From an uncultured Clostridia bacterium (GTDB lineage Bacteria; Bacillota; Clostridia; TANB77; CAG-508): a stretch of DNA of 40,442 nt. The position numbers and the translations under genes are program-made. A model generated the notes under the pieces. The model saw only the letters and a list, made by a program, of their open reading frames with translations, was not told the origin of the DNA and did no database searches. The stretch spans positions 1 through 40,442 of the forward strand of contig CANQCU010000014.1 of assembly GCA_947590905.1 (NCBI GenBank), given 5' to 3'. Positions 9,246-18,180 of this stretch are shown here, one piece after another. Within the stretch, counting starts at the first letter, position 1. Each line of letters begins with the position of its first letter.

Positions 9246-9777
9246 CAATATCACCTTCTATCTTTACATTTTCTTTAATATCCTTTATTGTTCTATAAAG
9301 AATATTTTTTACATTAGATTCACTTAAATCTAGTTCTTCTGCTATTTGTGATATTTTTAATTCTGAATAATAGTATAAATAAAATACCTTTACTACATTT
9401 GCTTTCTTTTGTTTTATATATTTCCAAACTTTTTCTGCATTTAGTTTTGTAACTATCTCTAATTCTAAATCTATATCATCATCTGGTATATTTTCATTAT
9501 CTTCTTTTTCGTCAAATGAAAAATAATTGTTAGATTTATATAATGCACCATAATATTTCTTTATCCTTTTTGTTGCTATTCCGATTATATAGTTTTGTTC
9601 ATTTTCAAGTATTATGCACTTTTTCTTTTTTAGAATTTTATATAGCTCTACATATGTTTCTTGCAACAAATCATTAATGTCATCAATATTAGAACATTTG
9701 CACACTATGTATCTTAATGTACGATTATAGGTATTATTATATACTTCTTCAAAATTTTCTAAGGATAGAGTACTCAT
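9238..9777 (-). CDS. ECF-type RNA polymerase sigma factor
   Basis: This 179-residue protein has sigma region 2 (YNRTLRYIVCKC, then DDINDLLQETYVELYKIL, about 15-50). An acidic linker follows, then region 4 with a helix-turn-helix (ISQIAEELDLSESNVKNILYRTI, about 140-165). The stop overlaps the start of the anti-sigma-like gene by 8 bp, the usual sigma/anti-sigma arrangement. It likely redirects RNA polymerase to an envelope-stress regulon and to its own promoter. Its start is ATG 9777, the first Met of a typical N-terminus, with a purine-rich site just upstream. Confidence 0.88.
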   Translation of the reverse strand: MSTLSLENFEEVYNNTYNRTLRYIVCKCSNIDDINDLLQETYVELYKILKKKKCIILENEQNYIIGIATKRIKKYYGALYKSNNYFSFDEKEDNENIPDDDIDLELEIVTKLNAEKVWKYIKQKKANVVKVFYLYYYSELKISQIAEELDLSESNVKNILYRTIKDIKENVKIEGDIDE

Positions 9778-9840
9778 TTTTTTCTCCCTTCACTATAATA
9801 GTGCCTATTTTTTCAAAAAAAGTTTCATTTTTAATAAATT

Positions 9841-11340
9841 TTACATTAATGGTGCAACTAATCTTAATACTGATTGCCAAAGTGCCTTAAATGTATTTGG
9901 TGTTGCCTCTTTCTTAGATATTTCATGACTTTTTTCAATAGTATCTAATAAATCTTTTTTTACATCTTGAACTACACTTATATTTTCAAAATAACAACCG
10001 CATTCAAAATGCAAGTATAAACTTCTATAATCCATATTAATTGTTCCAACTGTTGCAATATTGTCGTCTGATACAAATACTTTACTATGTACAAAACCAG
10101 GAGTATATCTATATACTTTTACTCCGCCTTTTACTAATGGCTCTACATAAGATTCTGACAAAGTATATACTAATTTTTTATCAGGTATTCCTGGTATTAC
10201 TATTCTAACGTCAACTCCTCTTTTTACTGCCAAGTTTAGAGCATTTATCATATCTGTATCTATTATTAAATATGGCGTAAAAATATAAACATATTTATTG
10301 GCTTGATTTATAATATTGAGATAAACATCTTCTCCTGTTATCTCGTCATCTAAAGGTGTTTCTCCATAAGGGGCGACATAACCTGTTATTTCTTTCTTGT
10401 TTGAGAAATCGTATTTAAAGATATTAAAATCCTTGTCTTCTTTTCTGAATGCATTCCACATTGTTAGAAACATTACTGTATAATTCCAAACTGCATCTCC
10501 TGAAATTCTTATTCCATTATCTTTCCAATGGCCATATTTACTGTTTATATTTATATATTCATCTGCAATATTAATTCCACCAGAGAAAGCTACTTTTCCG
10601 TCTATAACTAGTATTTTTCTGTGGTCACGATTGTTCATTATTACCCCTGCAATAGCATTTAGTCTGTTAAATGCTATACATTTTATTCCTTTTTTCTCAA
10701 GCTCTTCTGGATATGATTTTTTAAGAGTAGATATGCATCCCATGTCATCATACATAACCCTTACATCTACACCATTTTTTGCTTTTTCTTCTAATATTTC
10801 TAAAATTGAATTCCACATTTTCCCATGTGCTATAATAAAGTATTCTATGAAAATAAATTTCTCTGCTTTTTTTAATTCTTCTAGCATTACTTCAAAAGCT
10901 AATTCTCCAACAGGATAATAGTTAACATCATTATTTTTAGTTACAGGATATCCTGAAAAATCTGTTAAGTATCTTAGTTTTCCATTATCTTCTATTTCTT
11001 TTCTTATGTCTTGATCTTGTTTTAAATATTTTTTACTTTCTGCTTCACTTTGCTTTATATTTTTTAATGTTTTGCTCCTATTTTTGTTGTTGCTAAGTAT
11101 TATGTATAACAAGGTTCCAATTAATGGAAATAGTATTAAACAAATAATTATAGGTAAAGTATAAGCATAGCTTTTGCTATTTCTTATTAAGTTAAATATA
11201 AGTAACAAGCCTATTACTTCGAAAAATAATTGAATTATGAATATATGCTCTATAAAAAACATATATATTGATATAGATACTAATATTTGAAATAATAGTC
11301 CTAAAGCTACTATGATAGCTCTTTTTACTGCCATTTTCAT
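9841..11340 (-). CDS. cls: Cardiolipin synthase (phospholipase D family)
   Basis: This 499-residue membrane enzyme joins two phosphatidylglycerols into cardiolipin and glycerol. Two or three N-terminal membrane helices (about 5-85) precede two PLD domains, each with an HKD motif. The first is RDHRKILVIDG followed by FSGGINIADEY; the second is FVHSKVFVSDD followed by VGTINMDYRS. Length and architecture match bacterial Cls (around 480-510 residues). The start at ATG 11340 follows a GAGGAGG site. Its nearest neighbours are unrelated, so it may be its own transcription unit. All CGG triplets in the gene are out of frame. Confidence 0.93.
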   Translation of the reverse strand: MKMAVKRAIIVALGLLFQILVSISIYMFFIEHIFIIQLFFEVIGLLLIFNLIRNSKSYAYTLPIIICLILFPLIGTLLYIILSNNKNRSKTLKNIKQSEAESKKYLKQDQDIRKEIEDNGKLRYLTDFSGYPVTKNNDVNYYPVGELAFEVMLEELKKAEKFIFIEYFIIAHGKMWNSILEILEEKAKNGVDVRVMYDDMGCISTLKKSYPEELEKKGIKCIAFNRLNAIAGVIMNNRDHRKILVIDGKVAFSGGINIADEYININSKYGHWKDNGIRISGDAVWNYTVMFLTMWNAFRKEDKDFNIFKYDFSNKKEITGYVAPYGETPLDDEITGEDVYLNIINQANKYVYIFTPYLIIDTDMINALNLAVKRGVDVRIVIPGIPDKKLVYTLSESYVEPLVKGGVKVYRYTPGFVHSKVFVSDDNIATVGTINMDYRSLYLHFECGCYFENISVVQDVKKDLLDTIEKSHEISKKEATPNTFKALWQSVLRLVAPLM

Positions 11341-11398
11341 AAAATAGTTCCTCCTCTTTTATTTTTAAGTTTTATAAATTTTTTGATGGCTTTCACCT

Positions 11399-13332
11399 TT
11401 ATGTTGAAGAAAAGCTATAATTTTTGCTTAATTTTTCAAGTTGTTCTTGGAATTCCTCCCAAGAAATCATATAGTTTTCTATCTCTTTATTTAATGTATC
11501 TATTTTTCCTTGTATTTCTCCTACCTTTACATAATCAGAATATATTTCTTCTTTGCCTAGTTCTTCTTTTAAAATTGAGATTTCATTTTCTCTTTTGGAA
11601 ATTTCTTCTTCTGTTTTCTTTATTTTTCTTTCTAATTTATCTTTTTCTTTTAAAGGATTGTTATATGCCTGTTTTTTAGGCTTTTCTTGCTCTTTTTGAT
11701 TTTTTTGTTCTTCTTTTATACCTGATTCTTCTCTTTTTTCTAAGTAATATTCATAACCATAAGGATAATATACAGCTTTTCCATTTTCAAAGCTTAATAT
11801 TGAATCTGCAATTTTGTTTACAAAAAATCTATCATGAGATACAAATATTAGTGTTCCTTTATACTCTTTTAGCATGTTTTCTAGGCTTTCTTTTCCAATT
11901 ATATCCATGTGATTTGTCGGCTCATCTAGCACTAATAGGTTTACTCCCTTTTTTAAGATTTTACTAAGTGAAAGTCTTACTTTTTCTCCACCTGAAAGCA
12001 TTTTTACTTTTTTAAATACATCTTCTCCTGTAAACATAAATGCTCCTAAAGAGCTTCTTACCTCCGTTGTTGTTAATGAAGGAAATTCTTCTGCAAATTC
12101 ATCAAATACTGTTTTTTCTGGATCTAATCCTAACATTTGCTGGTCGAAATATCCTATTTGTACTTTATGTCCGAATTCAAATTTCCCATTTATTGGCTTT
12201 ATATCTCCAACTAAAGTTTTAAGTAAAGTTGACTTTCCGTGTTCCATTACTTCCTATTATTCCTAACTTTTGCCCTTTATATATTTTAAATGAGCATGTT
12301 GTTAAAGGTTTATCATATCCTATACTTAAATCTTCTACTGATAAAACATTATTTCCGCTTTCTTCTTTAATTTCAAAGTTTGTTTTAAATGTCTTTAGGT
12401 CATATTTGTTTGGTTCTTCTACTTTAACCATTCTTTCAATTTGTTTTAGTTTAGATAATGCCATCTTTGCTTTTGTGGGTTTATATCTAAATCTATCCGC
12501 TATCTGTTGTAATCTTTTTATTTCTTTTTGTTGAAATTCGAAATCTTTCAATTGTTTTTCATAATTTACTCTTTTTTGTTTTTCGAAAAATTCATAGTTT
12601 CCACTATATTCTGTTATAGCCCCATATTCTATCTCGTAAATTTTATTTACAATTCTGTTTAAGAACATTCTATCATGTGAAACTATAACTACTGCTTTTG
12701 GATAATCTTTTAAATAACTTTCTAACCATTCTATTGCTTCTATATCTAAATGGTTTGTTGGTTCATCTAGAAGTAATAGATCTGGCTTACTTAAAAGCAG
12801 TTTTATGAAGGCTATTTTTGTTCGTTGTCCTCCTGAGAATTCACTTATCTTTTTATTTTTATCTTCATTAGTAAATCCAAATTTGCTTATCGCTGTTTCA
12901 TATTCTTTTTTATATGTATATCCATCTAAAAGCTCATATCTATCAAGTGTTTTAGAATATTCTTTTGCAAGTTCTTCAGAAGAATTATTTTGCATTTCTA
13001 AAACTAAGTTTTCTAACTTTTTTTCTATTTCTATTATTTCTTTATATACTTTCAAAATTTCTTCTAACATTGTTATGCTATCATCTTCAAAGTCAATTTG
13101 TTTTAGATATCCTATATCTTTTACATTATCTTTGTATATACTAAACTTTTCTTCCCCAACGCCTTCTGAAAGTATATTATTGTCTGCAATTGCCTTTAAA
13201 AGAGTAGTTTTTCCACTACCATTTCTTCCGAACTATTGCTACTTTTTCTTTATCTTTTATTTCAAAATTTATTTCTTCTAAAATGGTTTCTGCACCATAT
13301 GTGACAGAACCATTGACAATCCTGTAATTCAT
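11399..13332 (-). CDS. ABC-F family ATPase, two CGG +1 shifts
   Basis: The true start is ATG 13332 (MNYRIVNGSVTYG). Conventional reading stops at codon 38. Skipping the C of CGG at codon 35 gives VAIV-GRNGSGKTTLLK. Skipping the C of CGG at codon 365 gives GSNGT-GKSTLLKTL. These are perfect Walker A motifs whose invariant glycines are supplied by the shifted GGA. Corrected length is 643 residues (1934 nt minus 2 is divisible by 3). Both domains have intact signatures (FSGGQRTKIA, LSGGEKVRLS) and Walker B (LLLLDEPTNHLD, LLVLDEPTNHMD), and there is a C-terminal charged coiled coil (about 560-640). ABC-F proteins bind the ribosomal E site; this one resembles the housekeeping YdiF/YheS/Uup type more than a clear resistance factor. 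Without the shift neither ATP site could form. Confidence 0.88.
12236..12239 (-). other. CGGA +1 recoding site (ABC-F second Walker A)
   Basis: The frame-0 context is ACA CGG AAA, giving ...SNGTRKVNFT then stop. Skipping C12239 gives GSNGTGKST; the recovered Gly365 is the invariant glycine before Lys. Confidence 0.9.
13227..13230 (-). other. CGGA +1 recoding site (ABC-F first Walker A)
   Basis: The frame-0 context is GTT CGG AAG AAA TGG TAG. Skipping C13230 gives Val-Gly-Arg-Asn-Gly-Ser-Gly-Lys-Thr-Thr; the recovered Gly35 is the first glycine of GxxxxGK[ST]. Confidence 0.9.
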
Positions 13333-13440
13333 TTTATTCTCCTAATGCTATTTTTCTACTTTTTTAAAGTATATTTAATTTTATATAATTTATTTTTTTG
13401 CAATTATTTTTACTTATATTCATTTGCATTATACTATAAA

Positions 13441-13474
13441 AGCAAGAAATTATCAAATAATTCCTTGCTTTTTG
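13441..13474 (-). terminator. Terminator hairpin downstream of gshF
   Basis: Stem AGCAAG/CTTGCT (13441-13446 with 13464-13469) extends through AAT/ATT pairs over an AT loop and ends in a T-run on either strand. It is placed to terminate gshF (ends 13541). It is closely similar to the hairpin at 17137-17168. Confidence 0.65.
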
Positions 13475-13540
13475 TATTAAATAACTTGTATTGTATTTTA
13501 CATTATAAATGTAAAACATTGGGTTTAATATTACTTAAAA

Positions 13541-15700
13541 TTAGTCTTCTATTAGCTTTAATAATTTAAGTATTTCTATTCCGGCTTTAATTCCTTTTCC
13601 TTCGGCTGGGCATTCGTTTACAAGAATTCCAGGGTTATCATTTAACTCTATAACTTTATATTCTTTTGAGTTAAAATCATCTATTATAAAATCTACACCA
13701 CATATTTTTGCATTATATGCTTTTACTAATTTTTCTGCAATCTTTTTGAAGTAATCTGGCATTTCTTCAAATACAGCAATAGGCTCTCCACCTTTACTTA
13801 CATTTGAAACTTTATGAAGATATACTCTTTCGTCCTTTGGTGGTATATATTCTAGTGAATATCCTTGCTCTGCAAGATAGTCTAACATAGATTGATTTAT
13901 TACTATTTTTCTATCAAACTTAATAAAGTTTAATGTCTTATTCTTTTCTTCTATTAATTTTTGTATTGTAGATACTCCATCTCCTACAACGCTTGAACGT
14001 CTTCTCCAAGATACATGTACACATTTACCGTCTATAACTAAGAATCTATATTCATTTCCTTTTACATATTCTTCTATTATTACATCCGTATCAAAAGTAA
14101 ATGCATAATCCACTGCTGAAGTTAATTCTTTTTCTGTTACTGGATTATTAAGTATTGAAATTCCGTCGCCATAGTTTGTACTTTTAGGTTTAACAACTAA
14201 TTTTTGACCTACAAGACTCTTTATTATTCTATCTATCTTTTCTTGGCTCATTTTCTTATTAAGAACTATGCATTTTGGTGTATCTATTCCATTTTCTTTC
14301 ATTATTTTTTTAGCATATAACTTATCATCTGTAATGAAAGGATAAATATATGAATCTTTAGATGTTTTTGATGCTTGAACTACACATTCTCTTATTTTTC
14401 CATTGTCAAACTCTACAAAGCTTTTCTTTTCGTCTATTATTCTATAATTAATTCCTCTTGAAATAGCATCTTTTATTAATATGTGTGTTGAAGCTTCTAG
14501 TCCAGGATATCCTGTTATCTTGTATCTCATCTCTTCTGCATCTTCGCTATATTTATCAGCTAATTTTAGTATTCCTTTTAGTAAACCATCTTCTTTAGCT
14601 ATTTCTCTAACGTCATCTGCAAGAGTATTTCCATTATTAATAACATTATTTAGATATTTTTCAATTGTTTGTCCAAAATCAAGCTCTAATTTATCATTTA
14701 TTTCTTTATATGCTTTAAATTCTTCTATTAATTCTTGTTTTTTCTTTTCGTCTATACCATCTCTTGCAATATCTTTATAATAATATCCTTCTACTTTGTT
14801 TTCATCTTCTAGTAAACATTTTATTAAGAACATTACTGTTATGTCCATTTGTTCTTTGTTTATTCCACATTTATCAAGTGGATTTATATCGCATAGTCTA
14901 ACTTCTATATGGTTTATTTCTCCCGCTTCAAGTTCCTTAAGTGTGAAATTTTTATGTTTAGACTTTGCTCTAATTGGGACATAAACCTCTTTTGCTGTCC
15001 TAATTTGTTTATCTTCGATTGACTGTCTTATTGATTTTATATATTTCTCTTTGTTTGATAAATCTACCTCTATTTTTCTAGTATTTGTAAAACCACTTTT
15101 CTCTGTATTTCTTAAAGATAATTTACTTGTATCATCTTCTCCTAATTGCAATGGAGTTGCTCCAAATACATACATTAATACCCATGCTTTTTTCATGAAT
15201 ACTCTCATTATTTTGAAATATGCATCATCTAATTTTTCTGGAATATTTGCATATGTTTTTTTAATTCTGTCAAAAAGAATATTTGTAAAATTAAAGTTTA
15301 CATGTATTCCTGACATACAATGCATTTTATATCCATATTTATCATATAAATACATTTCATATTCGTGTTCATCTTCAAAATCACCATAATCTCCCCAAGG
15401 GAAATCTTCTTCTTTTGGAAGTATACATGGCATACTATATGGCCATATTACTTCATCTCTATTATTTAACTCACATAATACAACATTAGTAATTTCGTTT
15501 AATTTTTCATAACATTCTTCAGTATCTTTACATGCTGGTGTTCTTAACTCTAGTTGTGCTTCTCCCCAATCTGTCGTAATAAAATCATTTTTCATTCTAT
15601 CTGCAAAAGCCTCTGGATGTGGTTTTTGTGATAATTTTCCTTCTTTATCACATCTTAGCCCTTCTCTCTCTATTCCGATATTATAAAGGTCTTCTTCCAT
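13541..15700 (-). CDS. gshF: Bifunctional glutamate-cysteine ligase / glutathione synthetase
   Basis: This 719-residue fusion enzyme makes glutathione in two ATP-dependent steps (Glu plus Cys, then plus Gly). The N-terminal ligase part (about 1-440) has IGIEREGLRCDKEGKLS, FITTDWGEAQLELRTP and MSGIHVNFNF. The C-terminal ATP-grasp part has VVKPKSTNYGDGISIL, IIEEYVKGNEYRFLVIDG and VIELNDNPGI. Length is near that of Streptococcus/Listeria GshF (about 750). It gives thiol redox buffering, in line with the superoxide reductase nearby. All the CGG triplets in this gene fall out of frame, so this long gene has no interruption. The start follows an AAGGAG site. Confidence 0.95.
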   Translation of the reverse strand: MEEDLYNIGIEREGLRCDKEGKLSQKPHPEAFADRMKNDFITTDWGEAQLELRTPACKDTEECYEKLNEITNVVLCELNNRDEVIWPYSMPCILPKEEDFPWGDYGDFEDEHEYEMYLYDKYGYKMHCMSGIHVNFNFTNILFDRIKKTYANIPEKLDDAYFKIMRVFMKKAWVLMYVFGATPLQLGEDDTSKLSLRNTEKSGFTNTRKIEVDLSNKEKYIKSIRQSIEDKQIRTAKEVYVPIRAKSKHKNFTLKELEAGEINHIEVRLCDINPLDKCGINKEQMDITVMFLIKCLLEDENKVEGYYYKDIARDGIDEKKKQELIEEFKAYKEINDKLELDFGQTIEKYLNNVINNGNTLADDVREIAKEDGLLKGILKLADKYSEDAEEMRYKITGYPGLEASTHILIKDAISRGINYRIIDEKKSFVEFDNGKIRECVVQASKTSKDSYIYPFITDDKLYAKKIMKENGIDTPKCIVLNKKMSQEKIDRIIKSLVGQKLVVKPKSTNYGDGISILNNPVTEKELTSAVDYAFTFDTDVIIEEYVKGNEYRFLVIDGKCVHVSWRRRSSVVGDGVSTIQKLIEEKNKTLNFIKFDRKIVINQSMLDYLAEQGYSLEYIPPKDERVYLHKVSNVSKGGEPIAVFEEMPDYFKKIAEKLVKAYNAKICGVDFIIDDFNSKEYKVIELNDNPGILVNECPAEGKGIKAGIEILKLLKLIED

Positions 15701-15886
15701 ATTAATTTACTCCTTCTATGGTTCAATAGTTCATTGCTGATTTACAAAAGGTGATTGACTAGCATATTATACTACAAAAAAAATTAGATTTCAACATAAT
15801 TATTCAATTTTATGTAATTCTTAAGAATTATGGTCCTCTTTTATATCATTAATCTCATTTGTTTCTGATATACAATTTACTTGTAT

Positions 15887-17050
15887 TCAAGAATTATATG
15901 TTGCTAATATATCATTAATGTTCATAGATGGAACTCCTATATACAAATCTTTCTTTCCATAGTTTCCATCTCCAGATAGAGTATTTAATTTTAGTATTGA
16001 GTAATCATTATAAATATATACTGTGCTTCCTCCATCACGGTAAATATCTCCAATTATTGTTTTATCTTCATTTGCATCTTTTTTAGCTTTTTCTAATATT
16101 TCTTCTGCTGTTATTTTATTATTTAACAAAGCTTCTCTTAGAGACATCTCTTCTCCGTTTACTATAATATTAACTGTTCCTTTATATGAATATATATCAT
16201 AATCATATCTATCTGTTTCTTCTCGACCTAGTATTTTTATTATTTCATCACCATTTAGATTTTTATTAAATTGTATTTTAAATTTTTCATTTTCATCTTG
16301 TTTTACTTCTGCATACGTACATATATGTACTGTTTCATCTGATTCTATTGAATGTAAACTTAATTCATCATATGTTTTTAAGTTTGTTATATCGCTTGAT
16401 GTTTCACTTTTTACTAACACATATTTTGAAGCATCATATTCAGTCGTAACTATTTTTCTATCTTCCTCTACAGCCCATGCGTCCCTTCTCCAATCATTCT
16501 TTAGAATAAATTTATCTCCTGTATATTCTAAATTTGTTATTACAGGTTGTCCTTCTATTGTGTACTCTATAATTCTTATTTCATCTGCATTTTTATTTTC
16601 TACATTTTTTATAAAATTATCCAATTCTTCTAAATGATAAACTGCATTAGAATTTGTTAGAATATAGCATCTATCTTCTACCATTTGAGCAAAATCATAG
16701 TCTAGTTCAAGATTTTCTAATTCTACATATTTTTTTGGATTTATATCATTCATATTTTGGTCTGTGACTTTTATCTCTGCTATTGCTCCTGCAACAACTT
16801 TATTAAATATATACATTTCTATTTTTTCTGTTTCAATTCCGTTTTCAACTGTAATACATTTTTTGACCTCTACTCTATATCCTAGTCCATAGCCTATGTA
16901 GCTTCCTCCATCATTTGCCATTTCACTTTTTCTAACAAAAATAGGTTCTTTGAAATTTGAAACTCTATTATAATCTACTAAAAATATTATTCCCCACATA
17001 ATTAATAATAAAACTAATATTGTTATCATTATTTTTAAACTTTTGTTCAT
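15887..17050 (-). CDS. Membrane-anchored hypothetical protein
   Basis: I cannot name the family. From ATG 17050, with AAGGTG spaced upstream, the product has 387 residues; a GTG at 17059 is an alternative. One N-terminal signal-anchor helix (about 5-25) is followed by an extracytoplasmic region. Near residue 45 there is YIGYGLGYRVEVKK, a pattern seen in several clostridial secreted proteins of unknown role. The rest is charged beta-rich sequence (VYHLEELDNFIKNVENKN, KFKIQFNKNLNGDEII). No catalytic motif is visible. It sits between gshF and the bile-salt-hydrolase-like gene but is separated from the latter by a terminator, so it is probably a single-gene unit. Confidence 0.6.
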   Translation of the reverse strand: MNKSLKIMITILVLLLIMWGIIFLVDYNRVSNFKEPIFVRKSEMANDGGSYIGYGLGYRVEVKKCITVENGIETEKIEMYIFNKVVAGAIAEIKVTDQNMNDINPKKYVELENLELDYDFAQMVEDRCYILTNSNAVYHLEELDNFIKNVENKNADEIRIIEYTIEGQPVITNLEYTGDKFILKNDWRRDAWAVEEDRKIVTTEYDASKYVLVKSETSSDITNLKTYDELSLHSIESDETVHICTYAEVKQDENEKFKIQFNKNLNGDEIIKILGREETDRYDYDIYSYKGTVNIIVNGEEMSLREALLNNKITAEEILEKAKKDANEDKTIIGDIYRDGGSTVYIYNDYSILKLNTLSGDGNYGKKDLYIGVPSMNINDILATYNS

Positions 17051-17136
17051 TATTATCACCTTTTATCCCTTTCTAATATTTAGACAATTTTTCTTTATAC
17101 TCTTGTTGGTGTTTTTCGAATTATGATTATATGATA

Positions 17137-17168
17137 AAAGCAAGAAATTATTAAATAATCTCTTGCTT
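17137..17168 (-). terminator. Terminator hairpin downstream of the bile-salt-hydrolase-like gene
   Basis: AGCAAGA (17139-17145) pairs with TCTTGCT (17161-17167) over an AT-rich inner stem and loop. The minus-strand side continues into CTTTTAT. It ends the exporter and hydrolase unit. It is nearly the same sequence as the hairpin at 13441-13474. Confidence 0.65.
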
Positions 17169-17188
17169 CTAAGTAAAATTAATATTTT

Positions 17189-18163
17189 TTAATTTTGCAT
17201 ATATATTTGTTGTCCATTAATTAAATTATAGTTTATTAAATCACTACTATCTAAATTTTCTTTATTCATATCAATTCCAGTAATTTGACTATTTTCATAA
17301 GTTGTATAATAATATATACCTTTATCCATATTGCAACATGAACTATAAATTGTTATCTCATACTTTCCTTCTCCCATATGCACACATCCTCTTTGTTGAT
17401 ATACTGATCCTAATATATGGAAAAATTGACTTATGCTTTCTGATTCTGTATCGCCTGATTTTGAATTCATCTTAGTAAATGTTGCTTTTACAAATCTTGA
17501 CATTGATGATAAATCTCCTGGCATTCCCATTGCTCCCATTCCACGGCTATATGGTGATAAGTTTAATTCTTTTGAAAAATTATTTACTGTTTGCTCTGTT
17601 GATAAATACATATAATTGTTTAGGTTAAATAATTGTATGTCAAATGTTGGGTTATTTGTAAGAATTCCTACTGGGTTATCATATATTTTCAAACCATCTT
17701 TAATGCTTTCTACTGTTATAGATTTTTCTTTATCTGCAATTATCCAATGAAGTGGTGATGCTGGTAGTTCTTCACTAAAGTTAATTCTTGCAATATTTAT
17801 ATTTTGTAGTAACTTTTTTACTTCTTCTATGTTTGCACATTGTGATAATATATATGGTATAAATTCAAAAGGTGCTATGTTGTTCTTTCCATTTTCTATT
17901 TCTTTATAATCAGCATTCTCTGGGAAGTTTAATCCTGCCATACCTAATCCCTTTTCATTTATTGCATCATAATAAAGTGGAAAATTGCTTGCAACATATG
18001 CCATTCCTATAATTGCATAGTGATTTTTTATATTCTCTACTTTCCTAAATTTAAATTCATAATTTCTTGGTGTTATTGTAACTGTCTCATTATATGAATA
18101 CTCTAAATCTAAATTTCTGCCAAAATAATGGTCTTTTGTTTTATAAGTTACTGCTGTACACAT
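17189..18163 (-). CDS. bsh: Choloylglycine hydrolase family enzyme (bile salt hydrolase-like)
   Basis: This 324-residue N-terminal-nucleophile amidase has Cys2 as the catalytic residue once Met1 is removed. Visible family residues are MCTAVTY, YFGRNLDLEYSY (Arg16, Asp19), YYDAINEKGLGMAGLNFP, the VGILTNNPTFD asparagine (about 172) and GMPGDLSSMSRFVKATF with the late arginine. These match bile salt hydrolases better than penicillin V acylases, but activity needs assay. The enzyme would release glycine or taurine from conjugated bile acids in the gut. It lies 17 bp downstream of the giant MMPL exporter on the same strand, so the two are probably cotranscribed. It ends at a hairpin terminator. 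The start follows GAAGGAG. Confidence 0.9.
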   Translation of the reverse strand: MCTAVTYKTKDHYFGRNLDLEYSYNETVTITPRNYEFKFRKVENIKNHYAIIGMAYVASNFPLYYDAINEKGLGMAGLNFPENADYKEIENGKNNIAPFEFIPYILSQCANIEEVKKLLQNINIARINFSEELPASPLHWIIADKEKSITVESIKDGLKIYDNPVGILTNNPTFDIQLFNLNNYMYLSTEQTVNNFSKELNLSPYSRGMGAMGMPGDLSSMSRFVKATFTKMNSKSGDTESESISQFFHILGSVYQQRGCVHMGEGKYEITIYSSCCNMDKGIYYYTTYENSQITGIDMNKENLDSSDLINYNLINGQQIYMQN

Positions 18164-18180
18164 AAAATTTACTCCTTCTT

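Noticed and set aside
13441-17168. The two near-identical AGCAAG...CTTGCT hairpins as a mobile repeat
   Set aside because: Both sit right after a stop codon with T-runs and are short; they are better explained as similar terminators than as a transposable repeat.
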